Positions 36,201-41,149 of a DNA stretch of 64,000 nucleotides are shown here, in pieces. The stretch is from Branchiostoma floridae (lineage: Eukaryota; Chordata; Leptocardii; Amphioxiformes; Branchiostomatidae), in contig NC_049984.1 in NCBI RefSeq assembly GCF_000003815.2, positions 5,410,491 to 5,474,490 on the forward strand, written 5' to 3'. The notes under the pieces were generated by a model. That model worked only from the letters and a program-made list of their open reading frames with translations. It was not told the DNA's origin and did not search any database. The stretch's first letter is position 1. Each line of letters opens with the position of its first letter. The position numbers were made by a program, and so were the translations under genes.

Positions 36201-37282
36201 ACAGCGACAGAAATTGGCAACTGGTCTTGGCTGGGCTCTGATAAACATTGGTGTCCCACTCCGGGTCATTCTGATGTACATGAATTTTTTTTTTTTACAA
36301 AAAAAACAGAAAGAAATGTGGGTGTAGAATGTCAGCAAAGAGCTATGGCCATCACTAAGGGTGGGTACCGGTACAGAAAATTCAGGTCCAGGTCCGGTTC
36401 AGGTCCAGAGGATCAGGTCCAGGTCCGGACCTGAACCTGGACCTGATTCAGTCTGACTCATACCAATGGTCCATTTCACTACAAAGGAATCTGTTTGGTG
36501 GAGTATTAGACTCACACTGGCATTTTAAAATCCTACAACGCTAACTACACCTGTGCAATTGACTGTAAAACTTAGTAGAATTGACCATAAACTCTACTCT
36601 ACTTCACTATTATTATTTTCTTCCACTTGCAAGCGCCCAAACGTGTGAATGCCTGATCAAGTAATCTGATAATTTCCTAATAGGTCCAACATCCGGTCCA
36701 CCTAATTTTTTCAGGTCCGTTTTTTCTGGACCGGTCCAATGAGAAAAACTGGTTTTGTACCAGTATGCTGTACCGGTACCCAGCCCTAGCCGTCGCGCTT
36801 TGATACACCCGATCCCTTGATCTCGGACCTTGAACTTATTTTAGCTTTTAGAATGTCAGCAAAACCTACTTGCAAACCTTCCATCCTCTCTTTAGAGCTT
36901 GAATCTGAAATTCTGTGCCAAGTTAAAAATTTTGAGCGAGTTAAACAACGAAGCATATGCTAGTACTATGTATTAGTATGTTAATCCTACACACGTATTT
37001 GGGTGCACAAACGACAAATATGCATCCAATGTCTCCAGCCATGAAACACATGTTAACAAATAAAACCACAATTTACGATGCTTTCCAGACATGTAGCCGT
37101 AAATACGTGTTTAATGCCTGTGATTGATACCTCTAACCTTGACTTACAGGGGCAAGTATTACGTCCAGCTGCCGGTCCACTTCAAGCCAACCCAGCCCGG
37201 GAAGTACGAGTCCCTGTTGGTCATCCAGAGCGAACTGAAGGGGAGCTTCGCTGTCCAGCTGGTTGGAGAGGCCACAAGGTGA
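94..37282 (+). CDS. CEP192: CEP192 (SPD-2 family centrosomal protein), C-terminal 1,161 codons in 30 exons
   Basis: CEP192 is the centrosomal scaffold that recruits pericentriolar material and the PLK4 and Aurora A/PLK1 kinases for centriole duplication and spindle assembly. Thirty exons bounded by AG/GT join in matching phases into one open frame ending at TGA 37280-37282. The translation follows the recalled human C-terminal half in order: FAPTR, SGYGGT, NTGSRAAFVKA, GDEISR, VYDLPxRPND, HCLTVTPQHG, QIREDL, DIFRATY, QFWD and HFKP. This region is a string of beta-sandwich ASH/PapD-like domains used for centrosome targeting. The N-terminal kinase-binding half is not in the window, so the entry is partial at its 5' end. 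The largest introns are 16 (5.2 kb) and 29 (11.3 kb). No frameshift or internal stop was seen. Residue numbers in the exon entries count from the first full codon here. Identity is very secure; exact exon ends are inferred from splice consensus, phase and homology. Confidence 0.95.
210..477. repeat. Tandem partial duplication of CEP192 exon a 3' half and donor
   Basis: Bases 210-319 recur at 367-477 (offset 157) with only a few changes. The copy contains the last 25 codons of the exon and its GTAAAA donor but no acceptor. One exon difference would change Ile to Val. Confidence 0.9.
814..891 (+). CDS. CEP192: CEP192 exon b
   Basis: Residues 64-89, phase 0 to 0. It contains the hydrophobic/basic stretch FHLKQKTIIGPHTTEEIK, typical of the middle strands of an ASH domain. 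Acceptor TATCATTAG, donor AAG|GTGAGA. Confidence 0.85.
985..1335. mobile_element. Palindromic repeat with CTTGCC/GGCAAG segments
   Basis: AGTGTTGGACAAGTCCACTAG ... ACTTGCCTGATCAGGCAAGT ... GTACTTGCCCAGTAGGACAAG and GAAAACTTGTCTGGAACCCTG form a compact inverted-repeat element. A shorter relative occupies 2205-2295 with the same TTTTAGAAAACTTGT end. Confidence 0.6.
1580..1793. mobile_element. MITE family A copy 1
   Basis: A roughly 210 bp palindromic element with ends near CTGTAAATGCA and TGCATTTACAG and internal TTCGCGGTGGTTTTAAG/AAAACCGCGAAC segments. The right end abuts CEP192 exon c, about 37 bases from its acceptor. Confidence 0.85.
1830..1982 (+). CDS. CEP192: CEP192 exon c
   Basis: Residues 90-140, phase 0 to 0. 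It begins VLFTPHHPGVYVAQVQV, the 'F-x-P-x-x-x-G-x-Y/F' signature that closes an ASH domain. Acceptor TGTTTGCAG, donor CAG|GTGGGG. Confidence 0.9.
2435..2560 (+). CDS. CEP192: CEP192 exon d
   Basis: Residues 141-182, phase 0 to 0. It opens the next domain with LNFGDLPGSS followed by LPIKLTNHT, the start of an ASH beta-sandwich. Donor TCC|GTAAGT. Confidence 0.9.
3125..3229 (+). CDS. CEP192: CEP192 exon e
   Basis: Residues 183-217, phase 0 to 0, beginning TSAMWHCFSFKD. The frame is fixed by neighbouring exon phases. Acceptor ATCTTCTGCAG, donor CAG|GTAGGG. Confidence 0.85.
3524..3587 (+). CDS. CEP192: CEP192 exon f
   Basis: Residues 218-238 plus one base, phase 0 to 1. It encodes LPDPAIVMVQFRAPEKQ. 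Acceptor CATCCTCAG, donor CAG|GTATGG. Confidence 0.85.
4224..4363 (+). CDS. CEP192: CEP192 exon g
   Basis: Residues 239-285, phase 1 to 0. It carries YTGRVDIEMDTPG and ARVGVARIHTPRTLQ, which match the human pattern GRVDVEVDSP ... ARAGIARIHAPRDLQ closely. Confidence 0.93.
4780..4944 (+). CDS. CEP192: CEP192 exon h
   Basis: Residues 286-340, phase 0 to 0. It includes VPLKNAGNIPV and LTLHPGQQSE (human LPLKNAGNIEV, LLLKPGEEHE). The donor GAG|GTCATT is weak, and an open frame continues into the intron, but the next exon resumes exactly where the human protein does. Confidence 0.9.
5267..5487 (+). CDS. CEP192: CEP192 exon i
   Basis: Residues 341-413 plus two bases, phase 0 to 2. Landmarks are VTVKFAPK, GPQYEVLLRGE and VLSNKQFLSWGGVPMGRA, matching human GPQYEVVLKGE and ILSNKQFLAWGGVPLGRT. 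Donor GCT|GTAAGT. Confidence 0.95.
5851..5941 (+). CDS. CEP192: CEP192 exon j
   Basis: Residues 414-444, phase 2 to 0. LQQKLVLRNSS and the end DDGNGCFQ match human LQKLALRNNS and DQDCFQ. Acceptor TTGTTGGCAG, donor CAG|GTAAGC. Confidence 0.93.
6045..6200. repeat. Dispersed repeat G copy 1
   Basis: (GTTT)n then GAACCTTTATTTATTCATGAAAG and AAATCGGCCTGCAGGCCGCTTTTCATTGAGG. It recurs at 7.96 kb. Confidence 0.75.
6536..6700 (+). CDS. CEP192: CEP192 exon k
   Basis: Residues 445-499, phase 0 to 0. It contains VHLIFAPTRVATMQAKLVIK (human ISVLFAPTRLSCMLARLEIK), the closing strands of an ASH domain. Acceptor TTTCCCCCAG, donor ACT|GTAAGA. Confidence 0.95.
7174..7263 (+). CDS. CEP192: CEP192 exon l
   Basis: Residues 500-529, phase 0 to 0. 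IPLSGYGGTCNLTVEGL is nearly identical to the human SGYGGT linker that joins two ASH domains. Confidence 0.95.
7788..7875 (+). CDS. CEP192: CEP192 exon m
   Basis: Residues 530-558 plus one base, phase 0 to 1. The core IPVRNTGSRAAFVKAMCF matches human NTGSRAAFVKAVGF, one of the best conserved blocks in the family. Confidence 0.96.
7958..8110. repeat. Dispersed repeat G copy 2
   Basis: Same (GTTT)n/GAACCTTTATTTATTCATGAGG and AAATCGGCCAGCAGGCTGCTTTTCATTGAGG block as the 6.05 kb copy, in another CEP192 intron. Confidence 0.75.
8323..8405 (+). CDS. CEP192: CEP192 exon n
   Basis: Residues 559-586, phase 1 to 0. VRVEPSEFVLRERTTK matches human LRIFPDKFVLKERTQE. Acceptor ATCTCTTTAG, donor AAG|GTACAG. 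Confidence 0.93.
8567..8786 (-). mobile_element. tRNA-derived SINE-like element, minus strand
   Basis: The reverse strand starts GGGGCAACGTGGTCTTGTGGTTAG (A-box region) and has GGGTTCGAATCCC (B-box) about 35 bases on. The body is complementary to AGGTACTCATTTTTACCTGAG and TGCCTTTCCCAAGGG. It ends close before CEP192 exon o. Confidence 0.65.
8797..8918 (+). CDS. CEP192: CEP192 exon o
   Basis: Residues 587-626 plus two bases, phase 0 to 2. LGLFYGDEISRKQLRR matches human VYLFGGDEISRQQYRR. Confidence 0.94.
8983..9193. mobile_element. MITE family A copy 2
   Basis: Same ends (ACTGTGAATGCAT ... CTGCATTTACAGTA) and the same CGCGGTGGTTTTAAG core as the other family A copies, here in CEP192 intron 15. 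Confidence 0.85.
9393..9700 (+). mobile_element. tRNA-derived SINE-like element, copy 1
   Basis: An A-box-like TGGCCGTGTGGGTAG is followed about 110 bases later by a B-box GAGTTCGATCC, then a body GAGTATGGGAGTTAAATACACACC ... CCCCCTGCTGTAGGGGCTTGCAC. The spacing between the boxes is larger than in a tRNA, so this is not a functional tRNA gene. Confidence 0.65.
9751..9857 (+). CDS. CEP192: CEP192 exon p
   Basis: Residues 627-662 plus one base, phase 2 to 1. It starts RALRKGSSERG after the conserved RR and carries GVNFDMQYLGEE (human QNINFVEAFQDE). It is followed by the 5.2 kb intron 16. Confidence 0.9.
10000..10500. repeat. Two copies of a dispersed repeat in intron 16
   Basis: GATATTTGGTATGTGGGTAG ... 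GATTTGATTTTGGGCCCCCTAGCAGC ... TACTGCAGTGGAACTT (about 10005-10112) recurs as ATACTTGGTGTGTTGGTAG ... GAGATTTTGGGACCCCTAGCGGC ... TACTGCAGCAGAACTT (about 10387-10478). Confidence 0.75.
13888..14150. repeat. Two-copy tandem duplication in intron 16
   Basis: TAGTAACC...GTGCCGTTAAGACTGATAATATCAG...TCAGTCTACTGATATC...GTTAATTTTGA recurs about 155 bases later with an inserted GATATCAGAGAT. Confidence 0.7.
14814..15022. mobile_element. MITE family A copy 3 (reverse orientation)
   Basis: It begins TACTGTAATTGCAGAAATGTTCG and ends AATGCATTTACAGTA, the reverse of copies 1, 2 and 4. TA is present on both sides. It lies 60 bases before CEP192 exon q. Confidence 0.87.
15083..15278 (+). CDS. CEP192: CEP192 exon q
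   Basis: Residues 663-727 plus two bases, phase 1 to 2. VYDLPERPNDIRLFYSCMSRV matches human VYDLPQRPNDVQLFYGSMCKI. A polar Ser/Arg/Pro-rich linker (SSNTEERRRTSSVDSS) follows, as in the variable linker of vertebrate CEP192. Confidence 0.95.
16195..17050. repeat. Tandem array, about 160 bp unit, 5-6 degenerate copies
   Basis: The phrase TTTGGACCAAAATAATCACTGTCTTGATGTT...GTCC...GGAGGTAAAATTTGA...TTAGGAAACAT...CAATTTAGCA recurs near 16225, 16390, 16550, 16710, 16880 and 17005. It fills most of CEP192 intron 17. Confidence 0.8.
17153..17295 (+). CDS. CEP192: CEP192 exon r
   Basis: Residues 728-775 plus one base, phase 2 to 1. The first half is a lysine/glutamate-rich linker and the second half is WSVQPEQLMLLAPGTG (human WTVLPEHLILVAPSPC). 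Donor CTG|GTCAGT is non-consensus at +3. Confidence 0.92.
17324..17515. mobile_element. MITE family B (TACAGTCAAACCT ends) copy 1
   Basis: TACAGTCAGACATGTACAAG, then GGCCAATGTGACCAC and TTTGGTGGTCCCTTAGA, ending near TCTGACTTGAC. The end sequence resembles Tc1/pogo-class terminal repeats. It starts 28 bases after CEP192 exon r. Confidence 0.7.
17668..17725 (+). CDS. CEP192: CEP192 exon s
   Basis: Residues 776-794 plus two bases, phase 1 to 2. VQVLNHTDRVMR matches human FQIVNNSVRLLR. The donor GAG|GTCTGT is weak. Confidence 0.88.
18040..18105 (+). CDS. CEP192: CEP192 exon t
   Basis: Residues 795-816 plus two bases, phase 2 to 2. FELSWPGHCLTVTPQHGKV matches human FELCWPAHCLTVTPQHG almost exactly. 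Confidence 0.96.
18139..18900. repeat. Tandem array, about 140 bp unit, about 6 copies
   Basis: GTTGGTACTGTCTGAGGTGCTGAAAATTG...TGTGGTACATC...GTGTTTTGACTGTA...TTGGTACTGAAAC recurs through CEP192 intron 20. Confidence 0.85.
19228..19548. repeat. Tandem partial duplication of CEP192 exon u acceptor and 5' end
   Basis: About 115 bases at 19228-19341 recur at 19433-19548. Both contain the CTCCTCCAG acceptor and the codons for SHQVILVSPNPA. The upstream copy then diverges (GGATTTCCCGACC) and has no donor. Confidence 0.9.
19507..19612 (+). CDS. CEP192: CEP192 exon u
   Basis: Residues 817-852, phase 2 to 0. VILVSPNPATQ and FPWRGNLFIHCDNGQK match human ILVSPNSSL and FPWSGLIYIHCDDGQK. An N gap begins 10 bases after the exon end. 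A broken copy of the exon's 5' end lies 206 bases upstream. Confidence 0.94.
19622..19721. other. Assembly gap (100 N)
   Basis: A run of 100 N inside the intron just after CEP192 exon u. The coding frame is unaffected. Confidence 1.
20093..20300 (+). CDS. CEP192: CEP192 exon v
   Basis: Residues 853-921 plus one base, phase 0 to 1. It begins AVKIQIREDLALE (human VKVQIREDLTQVE). A variable polar linker follows, and it ends VLKFPPTRKGETA (human ITFPTTEPGETS). Confidence 0.94.
20378..20953. mobile_element. MITE family D (CAGGGTTTGAAAT ends)
   Basis: CAGGGTTTGAAATACACATACG ... ATGTATTTCGATCCCTG, about 575 bp, with TTGCAATTTGCACGTAA and its inverted form inside each end. The CAGGG-type ends suggest the hAT superfamily. 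Confidence 0.72.
21341..21420 (+). CDS. CEP192: CEP192 exon w
   Basis: Residues 922-948, phase 1 to 0. ESCLDFRNASEKEMKWELTS then FAPAYVK match human ESCLELENHGTTDVKWHLSS and LAPPYVK. Confidence 0.95.
21971..22066 (+). CDS. CEP192: CEP192 exon x
   Basis: Residues 949-980, phase 0 to 0. GVDDTNDIFRATYTVFRFA matches human GVDESGDVFRATYAAFRCS. Confidence 0.95.
22440..22499 (+). CDS. CEP192: CEP192 exon y
   Basis: Residues 981-1000, phase 0 to 0. IPVTFIPREIGSYSQFWDL matches human VSITFLPRGRGDYAQFWDV. Confidence 0.95.
23008..23070 (+). CDS. CEP192: CEP192 exon z
   Basis: Residues 1001-1021, phase 0 to 0. It ends HTTRIQLIAQ, the last strand of the domain (human KHTLRFQLSGQ). Confidence 0.9.
23545..23642 (+). 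CDS. CEP192: CEP192 exon aa (variable linker)
   Basis: Residues 1022-1053 plus two bases, phase 0 to 2. The polar linker starts GKECMDTTDDSLPRNQQRSR and corresponds to the poorly conserved linker before the last human domain. Support is splice phase and position rather than residue identity. Confidence 0.82.
24568..24638. repeat. 71-base AT-rich hairpin
   Basis: GAGCCACACAGTTACGTATTA pairs with TAATACGTAAATACTGTGTGGCTC with a 3-base offset, around an alternating AT centre. It could be a minimal MITE. Confidence 0.7.
24660..25100 (+). mobile_element. tRNA-headed SINE-like element
   Basis: An A-box-like GCTTGGCTCAGTACTGAG and B-box GAGTTCGAATC at about 24715-24755 are followed by a 330 bp body ending in AGGTACTCATTTTCACCTCAGTGAAG and GTGCCTTTTCCAAGGTCAC. 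These end blocks recur at 8.6 and 29.5 kb. Confidence 0.6.
25103..25138. repeat. (TTGA)n microsatellite
   Basis: About eight copies of TTGA with one or two substitutions, following a SINE-like element, perhaps its 3' tail. Confidence 0.85.
25309..25441 (+). CDS. CEP192: CEP192 exon ab
   Basis: Residues 1054-1098, phase 2 to 0. The segment from YVFPVTVVDQSS to VLIKNDSATPVS matches human YRFRPTSVGES to VNLRNNSFITHS and opens the C-terminal ASH domain. Confidence 0.92.
25742..25800 (+). CDS. CEP192: CEP192 exon ac
   Basis: Residues 1099-1117 plus two bases, phase 0 to 2. VKFVSPRSPFKVNHHKYTL matches human LKFLSPREPFYVKHSKYSL. It is followed by an 11.3 kb intron. Confidence 0.95.
26047..26165. 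mobile_element. MITE family B fragment
   Basis: It contains CTGCATAAGGACCACCTGGCCAATATGACC and TGGTCCCTTAGATTG, the 5' half of family B, without a recognisable right end. Confidence 0.6.
26630..27110. repeat. Two-copy tandem duplication, about 245 bp
   Basis: GTTCAGCCAAATGCACCACATTTGC ... GATAGGTTTGACATACAAACGTCC ... AAACCTTTGGTTA is repeated with small indels in CEP192 intron 29. Confidence 0.85.
27465..28340. repeat. Tandem array, about 165 bp unit, 6 copies with alternating types
   Basis: GTGATAATGTGGCAAATGTTAC begins units at about 27469, 27628, 27798, 27951, 28128 and 28300. Units alternate between ATCACGAGTTATCAGTTTGTTAGG and ATAAGTTATCAGCTTGTTAGATC, a dimeric higher-order pattern. 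Confidence 0.85.
29520..29670 (-). mobile_element. SINE-like element, minus strand, partial
   Basis: It contains GTCAGGTACCCATTGTTACTC, GTGCCTTTCCCAAGGGTACAAG and GGATTTGAACCCAGGATCTC, the same order as the 8.6 kb element. Confidence 0.6.
29715..29802 (+). mobile_element. tRNA-like head with strong T-arm
   Basis: CCCGGGTTCGATCCCCGGG forms a perfect T-arm with a B-box, but no matching acceptor stem, D-arm or anticodon arm could be paired. It is read as a tRNA-derived repeat, not a tRNA gene. Confidence 0.5.
30229..30716. mobile_element. MITE family E (TCACTACCAAAAATG ends)
   Basis: GTCACTACCAAAAATGCTTTTT on the left is complemented by AAAAAATCATTTTTGGTAGTGATAC on the right, 488 bp apart. The inside contains a direct duplication of TTCTTGTTTATCTTGTTTTG and several CAAGAAAA-rich arms. 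Confidence 0.75.
30840..31236. mobile_element. MITE family D-like, possibly two adjacent elements
   Basis: TGGCTCGAAATAGCACCTGCA at 30900 pairs with TGCAGG ... TATTTGGAGCCCTGGC ending near 31233. A second right end, AGTATTTCGAGCCCTG, lies just upstream (30869). CTGCACCAGTGCAGG and similar hairpins lie inside. Confidence 0.65.
31938..32100. mobile_element. MITE family D fragment
   Basis: CCAGGTCTCGAAATTCA followed by GGTGCACTGGTGCACCCAG and its inverted copy CTGGGTGCACC. The element end is at about 32092 (CAGAGCCCTG). Confidence 0.6.
32341..32960. repeat. Tandem array, about 170 bp unit, 4 copies
   Basis: Units start GAATGCTGATGCA at 32341, 32508, about 32680 and 32850. The middle copies differ by only a few bases, so the expansion is recent. 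The last copy is degenerate. Confidence 0.92.
33593..33852. mobile_element. MITE family B copy 2
   Basis: TACAGTCAAATGT ... GGCCACCTCTACATAACGACC ... CATGTTGACTGTA. It shares the CCACCTGGCCA and TGGTGGTC blocks with the other copies. A local duplication of the first part makes it longer. Confidence 0.72.
34920..35375. repeat. Two-copy tandem duplication, about 230 bp
   Basis: AAAGTAATTACATCA...CTGTACATTATTCTTT...AGACTGAGTTGAACCAGAAAG...CAATTGTAGTTC is repeated. Confidence 0.8.
35745..35885 (+). mobile_element. SINE-like element, 3' body only
   Basis: GAGAGTATGGGAGTTGAATACACC ... GACTAGCCCCCTGCTGTAG and GCACAAAGTTGTGTGG match the body of the 9.4 kb element. The tRNA-like head is missing. Confidence 0.65.
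36356..36788. mobile_element. MITE family F copy 1
   Basis: TAAGGGTGGGTACCGGTACAG ... GTACCGGTACCCAGCCCTA, 433 bp, with dense AGGTCCAGGTCC/GGACCTGGACCT inverted segments. Confidence 0.78.
37150..37282 (+). CDS. CEP192: CEP192 terminal exon with TGA stop
   Basis: Residues 1118-1161, entered in phase 2. YYVQLPVHFKPTQPGKYESL and AVQLVGEATR match human HYINMPVQFKPKSAGKFEAL and AIRLIGEALGKN, so the stop lies within a few residues of the human end. The last bases, ACAAG|GTGACC, are also a good donor, so the exon could alternatively splice onward. The same bases begin a minisatellite. Confidence 0.93.
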
Positions 37283-38335
37283 CCACACAGCAACAGCCTC
37301 AACAGAGTCTTCCAGTGTTAGTATGTAACCCCTAGCCTTACATCATTGTATCAACCAGAGGCCACAAGGTGACCGCACAACAACAGCCTCAACAGAGTAT
37401 TCCAGTGTTAGCCCCATAGCCTTACACCGTTACATCAACTGGTAGGATAGGCCACAAGGTGACCGCACAGCCTCAACAGAGTCTTCCAGTGTTAGTACCT
37501 AACCCCTAGCCTTACATCATTGTATCAACCAGTGGCCACAAGGTGACCGCACAGCCTCAACCGAGTCTTCCAGTGTTAGTACCTAACCCCTAGCCTTACA
37601 TCATTGTATCAACCAGTGGCCACAAGGTGACCGCACAGCAACAGGCTCAACAGAGTCTTCCAGTTTAGTACCTAACCCCTAGCCTTACGTCATTGTATCA
37701 ATCAGTGGCCACAAGGTGAACAGACAGTAACAGCCTCAACAGAGTCTTCCAGTGTTAGTACCTAACCCCATATAGCCTTACATGTACATCATTGTAGAGT
37801 GCATTGTATCAACCAGTGGCCACAAGGTGACCGCACAGCAACAGCCTCAACAGTCTTCTAGTGTTAGTACGTAACCCCTAGCCTTACATCATTACATCAG
37901 TTGGTAGGAGAGGCCACAAGGTGATCACAGCAACAAGCACAGCTTCTGACAAATTCCTCCAGTGTTAGTACCATAGCCAAAAGTGGTTAATTTTGCCTTA
38001 CATGAACTAGTAGGAGAAATTTGAACTTTATTTAAGTACCACTAGTACTACTTCGCTGGCAACAGCCTGAATTGTGTTGGCGAGTACACATTACAGCAGA
38101 GTATTAGACAACAAGGTGACCGCACAGCAACAAGCACAGCTCCTGACAAATTCCTCCATTGTTAGTATCTAACCCTATAGCCTTACATCAGCCGGTGGGA
38201 GAAACCACAAGGTGACTGCTAAACAACAGGCACAGCTCCCTAAGATTCCTCCAATGTTTAAGTACACAAACCCATAACCTTCCATCACTACATGAACTGT
38301 TGAGAGAGGCCACAGGGTTGACCACACAATTGCTT
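37268..38335. repeat. Minisatellite of about 90 bp units starting at the CEP192 stop codon
   Basis: The phrase GCCACAAGGTGACCGCACAG followed by CAACAGAGTCTTCCAGTGTTAG and CCCTAGCCTTACATCA recurs roughly 10-11 times, increasingly degenerate to the right. The first unit contains the last codons and stop of CEP192. Confidence 0.9.
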
Positions 38336-39048
38336 CTACTTCCAGTAGTAATCAATCAAACAAACAGATATTTGTAAATTTTGTGACTGTATTGTTACGT
38401 ATATTGTCCTGACGTGACAGATTCCACCAGTAGCATTAATCTTCTCTTCTCCCTGCTACCTACATGTACAATGTAGCCCCACAAAACTGAAACGAAAATT
38501 CCTACTTTTGCAGTTTGTAGGTATATTGAAGAAAGAGAATAACTTGTGAATTATAAGTGTGATATTGTTATGTGTATTATCCTGATATTAATGAAAATGT
38601 TGCTGCTTCTAGATAAGAAAAAGAAGACTTAGGAGTGCTCTGACATTGTTATATATAAAAATGTTGCAAACTACTAGTAAGTAAAAAAGAAAAATATTCA
38701 GAGCTCTTGCACCAGTGAATGTACAGTACTTTGTTTATATATATAAGACAGCACCTTGCAGTGCAAGACTTGTGAATGCAAATAGATTATGGCAATGCGT
38801 TTGAAGGTTAGGCCTAGTAACAGTATTTTTTTTTACAAACGAAGCAATAATGAAGCAATAAAGACATGGAGATTATGTCTGCACATTTTGATTGAAATCC
38901 ACCACAGTAACTATGACAATACACATTCTTTTCTTGTAAAGATGCATAATCAATTCAACTCGGGGCTGATTTCCTTCCACATGTATTTTGTCAGTCTGGA
39001 GAAATCCTCCATCATGCACAGAGTGACACAGACAAGAACAATTACAGC

Positions 39049-39168
39049 ATGGATCCCAAAACGTCCTCCCCTCTTGGCCAAAGTGGTACGTCCCTCGTGG
39101 GGTCGTCTCAGGCCAAGATCAAGTCCCCCTCAGCTGCCAGGAAAAGTGTCTTGCCATCTGGTCGTTAA
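39049..39168 (+). CDS. Candidate alternative terminal exon, 39-residue Ser/Pro/Lys-rich tail
   Basis: An open frame MDPKTSSPLGQSG ... KSVLPSGR ends in TAA. It is GC-rich at third positions, unlike the AT-rich surroundings. A CAG acceptor at 39047 joins it in frame (phase 2) to the CEP192 donor at 37278, adding a serine and this tail. The tract before that acceptor is purine-rich. A better acceptor at 38994 opens the same frame 18 codons earlier but needs phase 0. It could therefore be an alternative CEP192 C-terminus, part of another gene, or chance. It has no counterpart in the recalled human protein. Confidence 0.4.
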   Translation: MDPKTSSPLGQSGTSLVGSSQAKIKSPSAARKSVLPSGR

Positions 39169-39499
39169 GAAAAGGAATGGCTATAAGGAGAATAATTGAC
39201 TGTCTTTGGGCGGGAGAGATAAAGGTTCAGACAGCTTTTCTGTAACCTTCTTGCTGAGAAGGTTCACTTTAAACACGGACCCTCTGTCTGACTGGCTTCT
39301 TAAGTCTTGTCCTTAAACTTGGTTCAAGGGTATGTCGGACGCTGATGGTTGAAGGATGATACGTTATCTACACAGTGTCGTTTTGAGACTATCTATAGCT
39401 TCTTCAGTACTGTTAGCAGCTGAACACCACATGTGTGATGCCTTACTTTTGATGCAGAGCTGGCTCACAGCGGTACATCAATGTCAAGGTGAGGGAAAG

Positions 39500-40275
39500 T
39501 GGCTGTAGCTCACCACCCTGTACTCCTGCATCAAGAGGGCTGTTTCAGTAATACAAGACACAAACTTTAAGGATAATATACTACTGCACAGTACCGGTAA
39601 CTGCAAAACGAGAAATGTTTACTGCAGTGTTACGTTGACTTCTCCTTTTTTGCCGTGACTCTTTCACTGCATACTTAAAGTAAATGCAAACACTAAATCT
39701 TTATCTCTCCATAGTACCTTGAAAGTAAATCCCTGCAAACATTTCCTGTTGTACAGTTTGTTAGTAGAGATAACAAAGCTTTGGAAAACTACAGTGAAAT
39801 GTATGTGATGACTTGTACAACTGTACATAATATAAGATATAATACATGTGGGATATATCTGGTTACTTTAGCCCTAGGCTGACATAATATGCAGGTGTAG
39901 ATTAATTTTAAGATGACAGAGAACTTCTATTCTGTGGCTGTACCCTACCCTCTACGGTTGTATCAAGAGGGCTGTTCCAGCAATAGTCCAATCACTGTAA
40001 ATTGGGAATGTTCACTGCGGTGTTACGTTCTCATTTTCTACAGTGACTTCTTCACTGCTTACGTACAATGTAAAACAAATGCAAACATTCAATAATTTTC
40101 GTATCTGGAAATTAAATCTCTGCGAACATTTCCTCATGAACAGTATGTTGAGAAAGCTTTTTAAAACTGCCCTACACAGCAGTGAAATGCACGTATGAAC
40201 TTGTATTGCTTATATAGGATATGCTGGATATATCTAATATTACTTTAGCCTGAGGCTGATATAATATGCAGGTGC
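39500..40275. repeat. Two-copy tandem duplication, about 375-420 bp
   Basis: ATCAAGAGGGCTGTT...ATGTTTACTGCAGTGTTACGTT...AAACATTTCCTG...TACTTTAGCCCTAGGCTGACATAATATGCAGGTG recurs as ATCAAGAGGGCTGTT...TACTTTAGCCTGAGGCTGATATAATATGCAGGTG. Confidence 0.8.
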
Positions 40276-41149
40276 CAGAGCCTTGTTTCATACCTAGTAC
40301 AAACATATGCTGTGGCACACACTTCTGTAAATTAGTTCCAGCCAGGGTGTAACAAGGTCACGGTCAAGTGGAACACCATGTGCCTCCTAATCCCCTGTAA
40401 CTGTCAGTGCCCATTATTTATACATTTAGTGCGTCATCTGGAGTAAAGTCTTAACAACGAAGCACGCTGACGTGTGTCCCGGCTCAAAGCTATGTCTATG
40501 GGAGGATGCCAAAGGCACTTAACTTTGCGGGACTGGTAATATTTGGTCAATAACCGGAGAGGTAGACATTCTTCTATGGCACAAATTGGTGTGATATTTC
40601 TTTCATTCAAAGGTGTCAAAGGAAAATTGACGTGCCTTCATTACGATTCAGCGATGCGATTTGAGATGTTGACCGGGTGATTGGCGTGTCTTGGACTTTC
40701 GCCTTGACGTTGCCTGATTTGGGACCGAGACAGCTTGTCAATAGGCGGGAGAATTGTCGATTGTTCAAGCCAGACTCTGACTGGCCTGGCGTTTTTCAGA
40801 AGTTGTCAGCCCCTGTCACAATGTAACGTCTGTGGCATGTAGGTATGTTCCAAATCTGTAGTGGTCAACCGCAGTGCAACTGAATGTCCCTCAGTTTCAA
40901 ACTCTAGCTTTGACACCTTGGTACAGAAAAAATGCCAGCAAAAACATTGCTACCTTAATTGCAAAGTGAAAGTTCCTTGCAAACTGGATTCAGAGAAAGA
41001 GCGCCTCACCAAATAGTATTACCAATAAAACTTGCTTCCAGCTCAAAATGGTTCACCTTAACTTATCCTGGCATACAATGTAGCAGCCGAGCTAATATAA
41101 TAGAAATAAAACAATCCCTATGGTCCACCCCATTTGAAATATGACATAA

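Larger units (their letters stand above)
25801..37149. other. CEP192 intron 29 (11.3 kb)
   Basis: The largest intron, made up mainly of tandem arrays, MITEs and SINE-like pieces. A GC-richer unique block lies at 27110-27440. An unexplained 230-codon antisense open frame lies at 28752-29444. The remaining stretches (33000-33590, 34020-34900, 35380-36350) show nothing recognisable. Confidence 0.8.

Noticed and set aside
37268-38335. CRISPR-like regular repeats
   Set aside because: Units are about 90 bp of continuous degenerate sequence without unique spacers, in a eukaryotic intergenic region. The same applies to the other arrays.
38789-39199. 136-codon frame ending KKRNGYKENN as the coding frame of the candidate tail exon
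   Set aside because: It is arginine-rich in the way of a shadow frame. The alternative frame (MDPKTSS...) has better codon use and composition, although this frame is in phase with the stronger acceptor at 38994.
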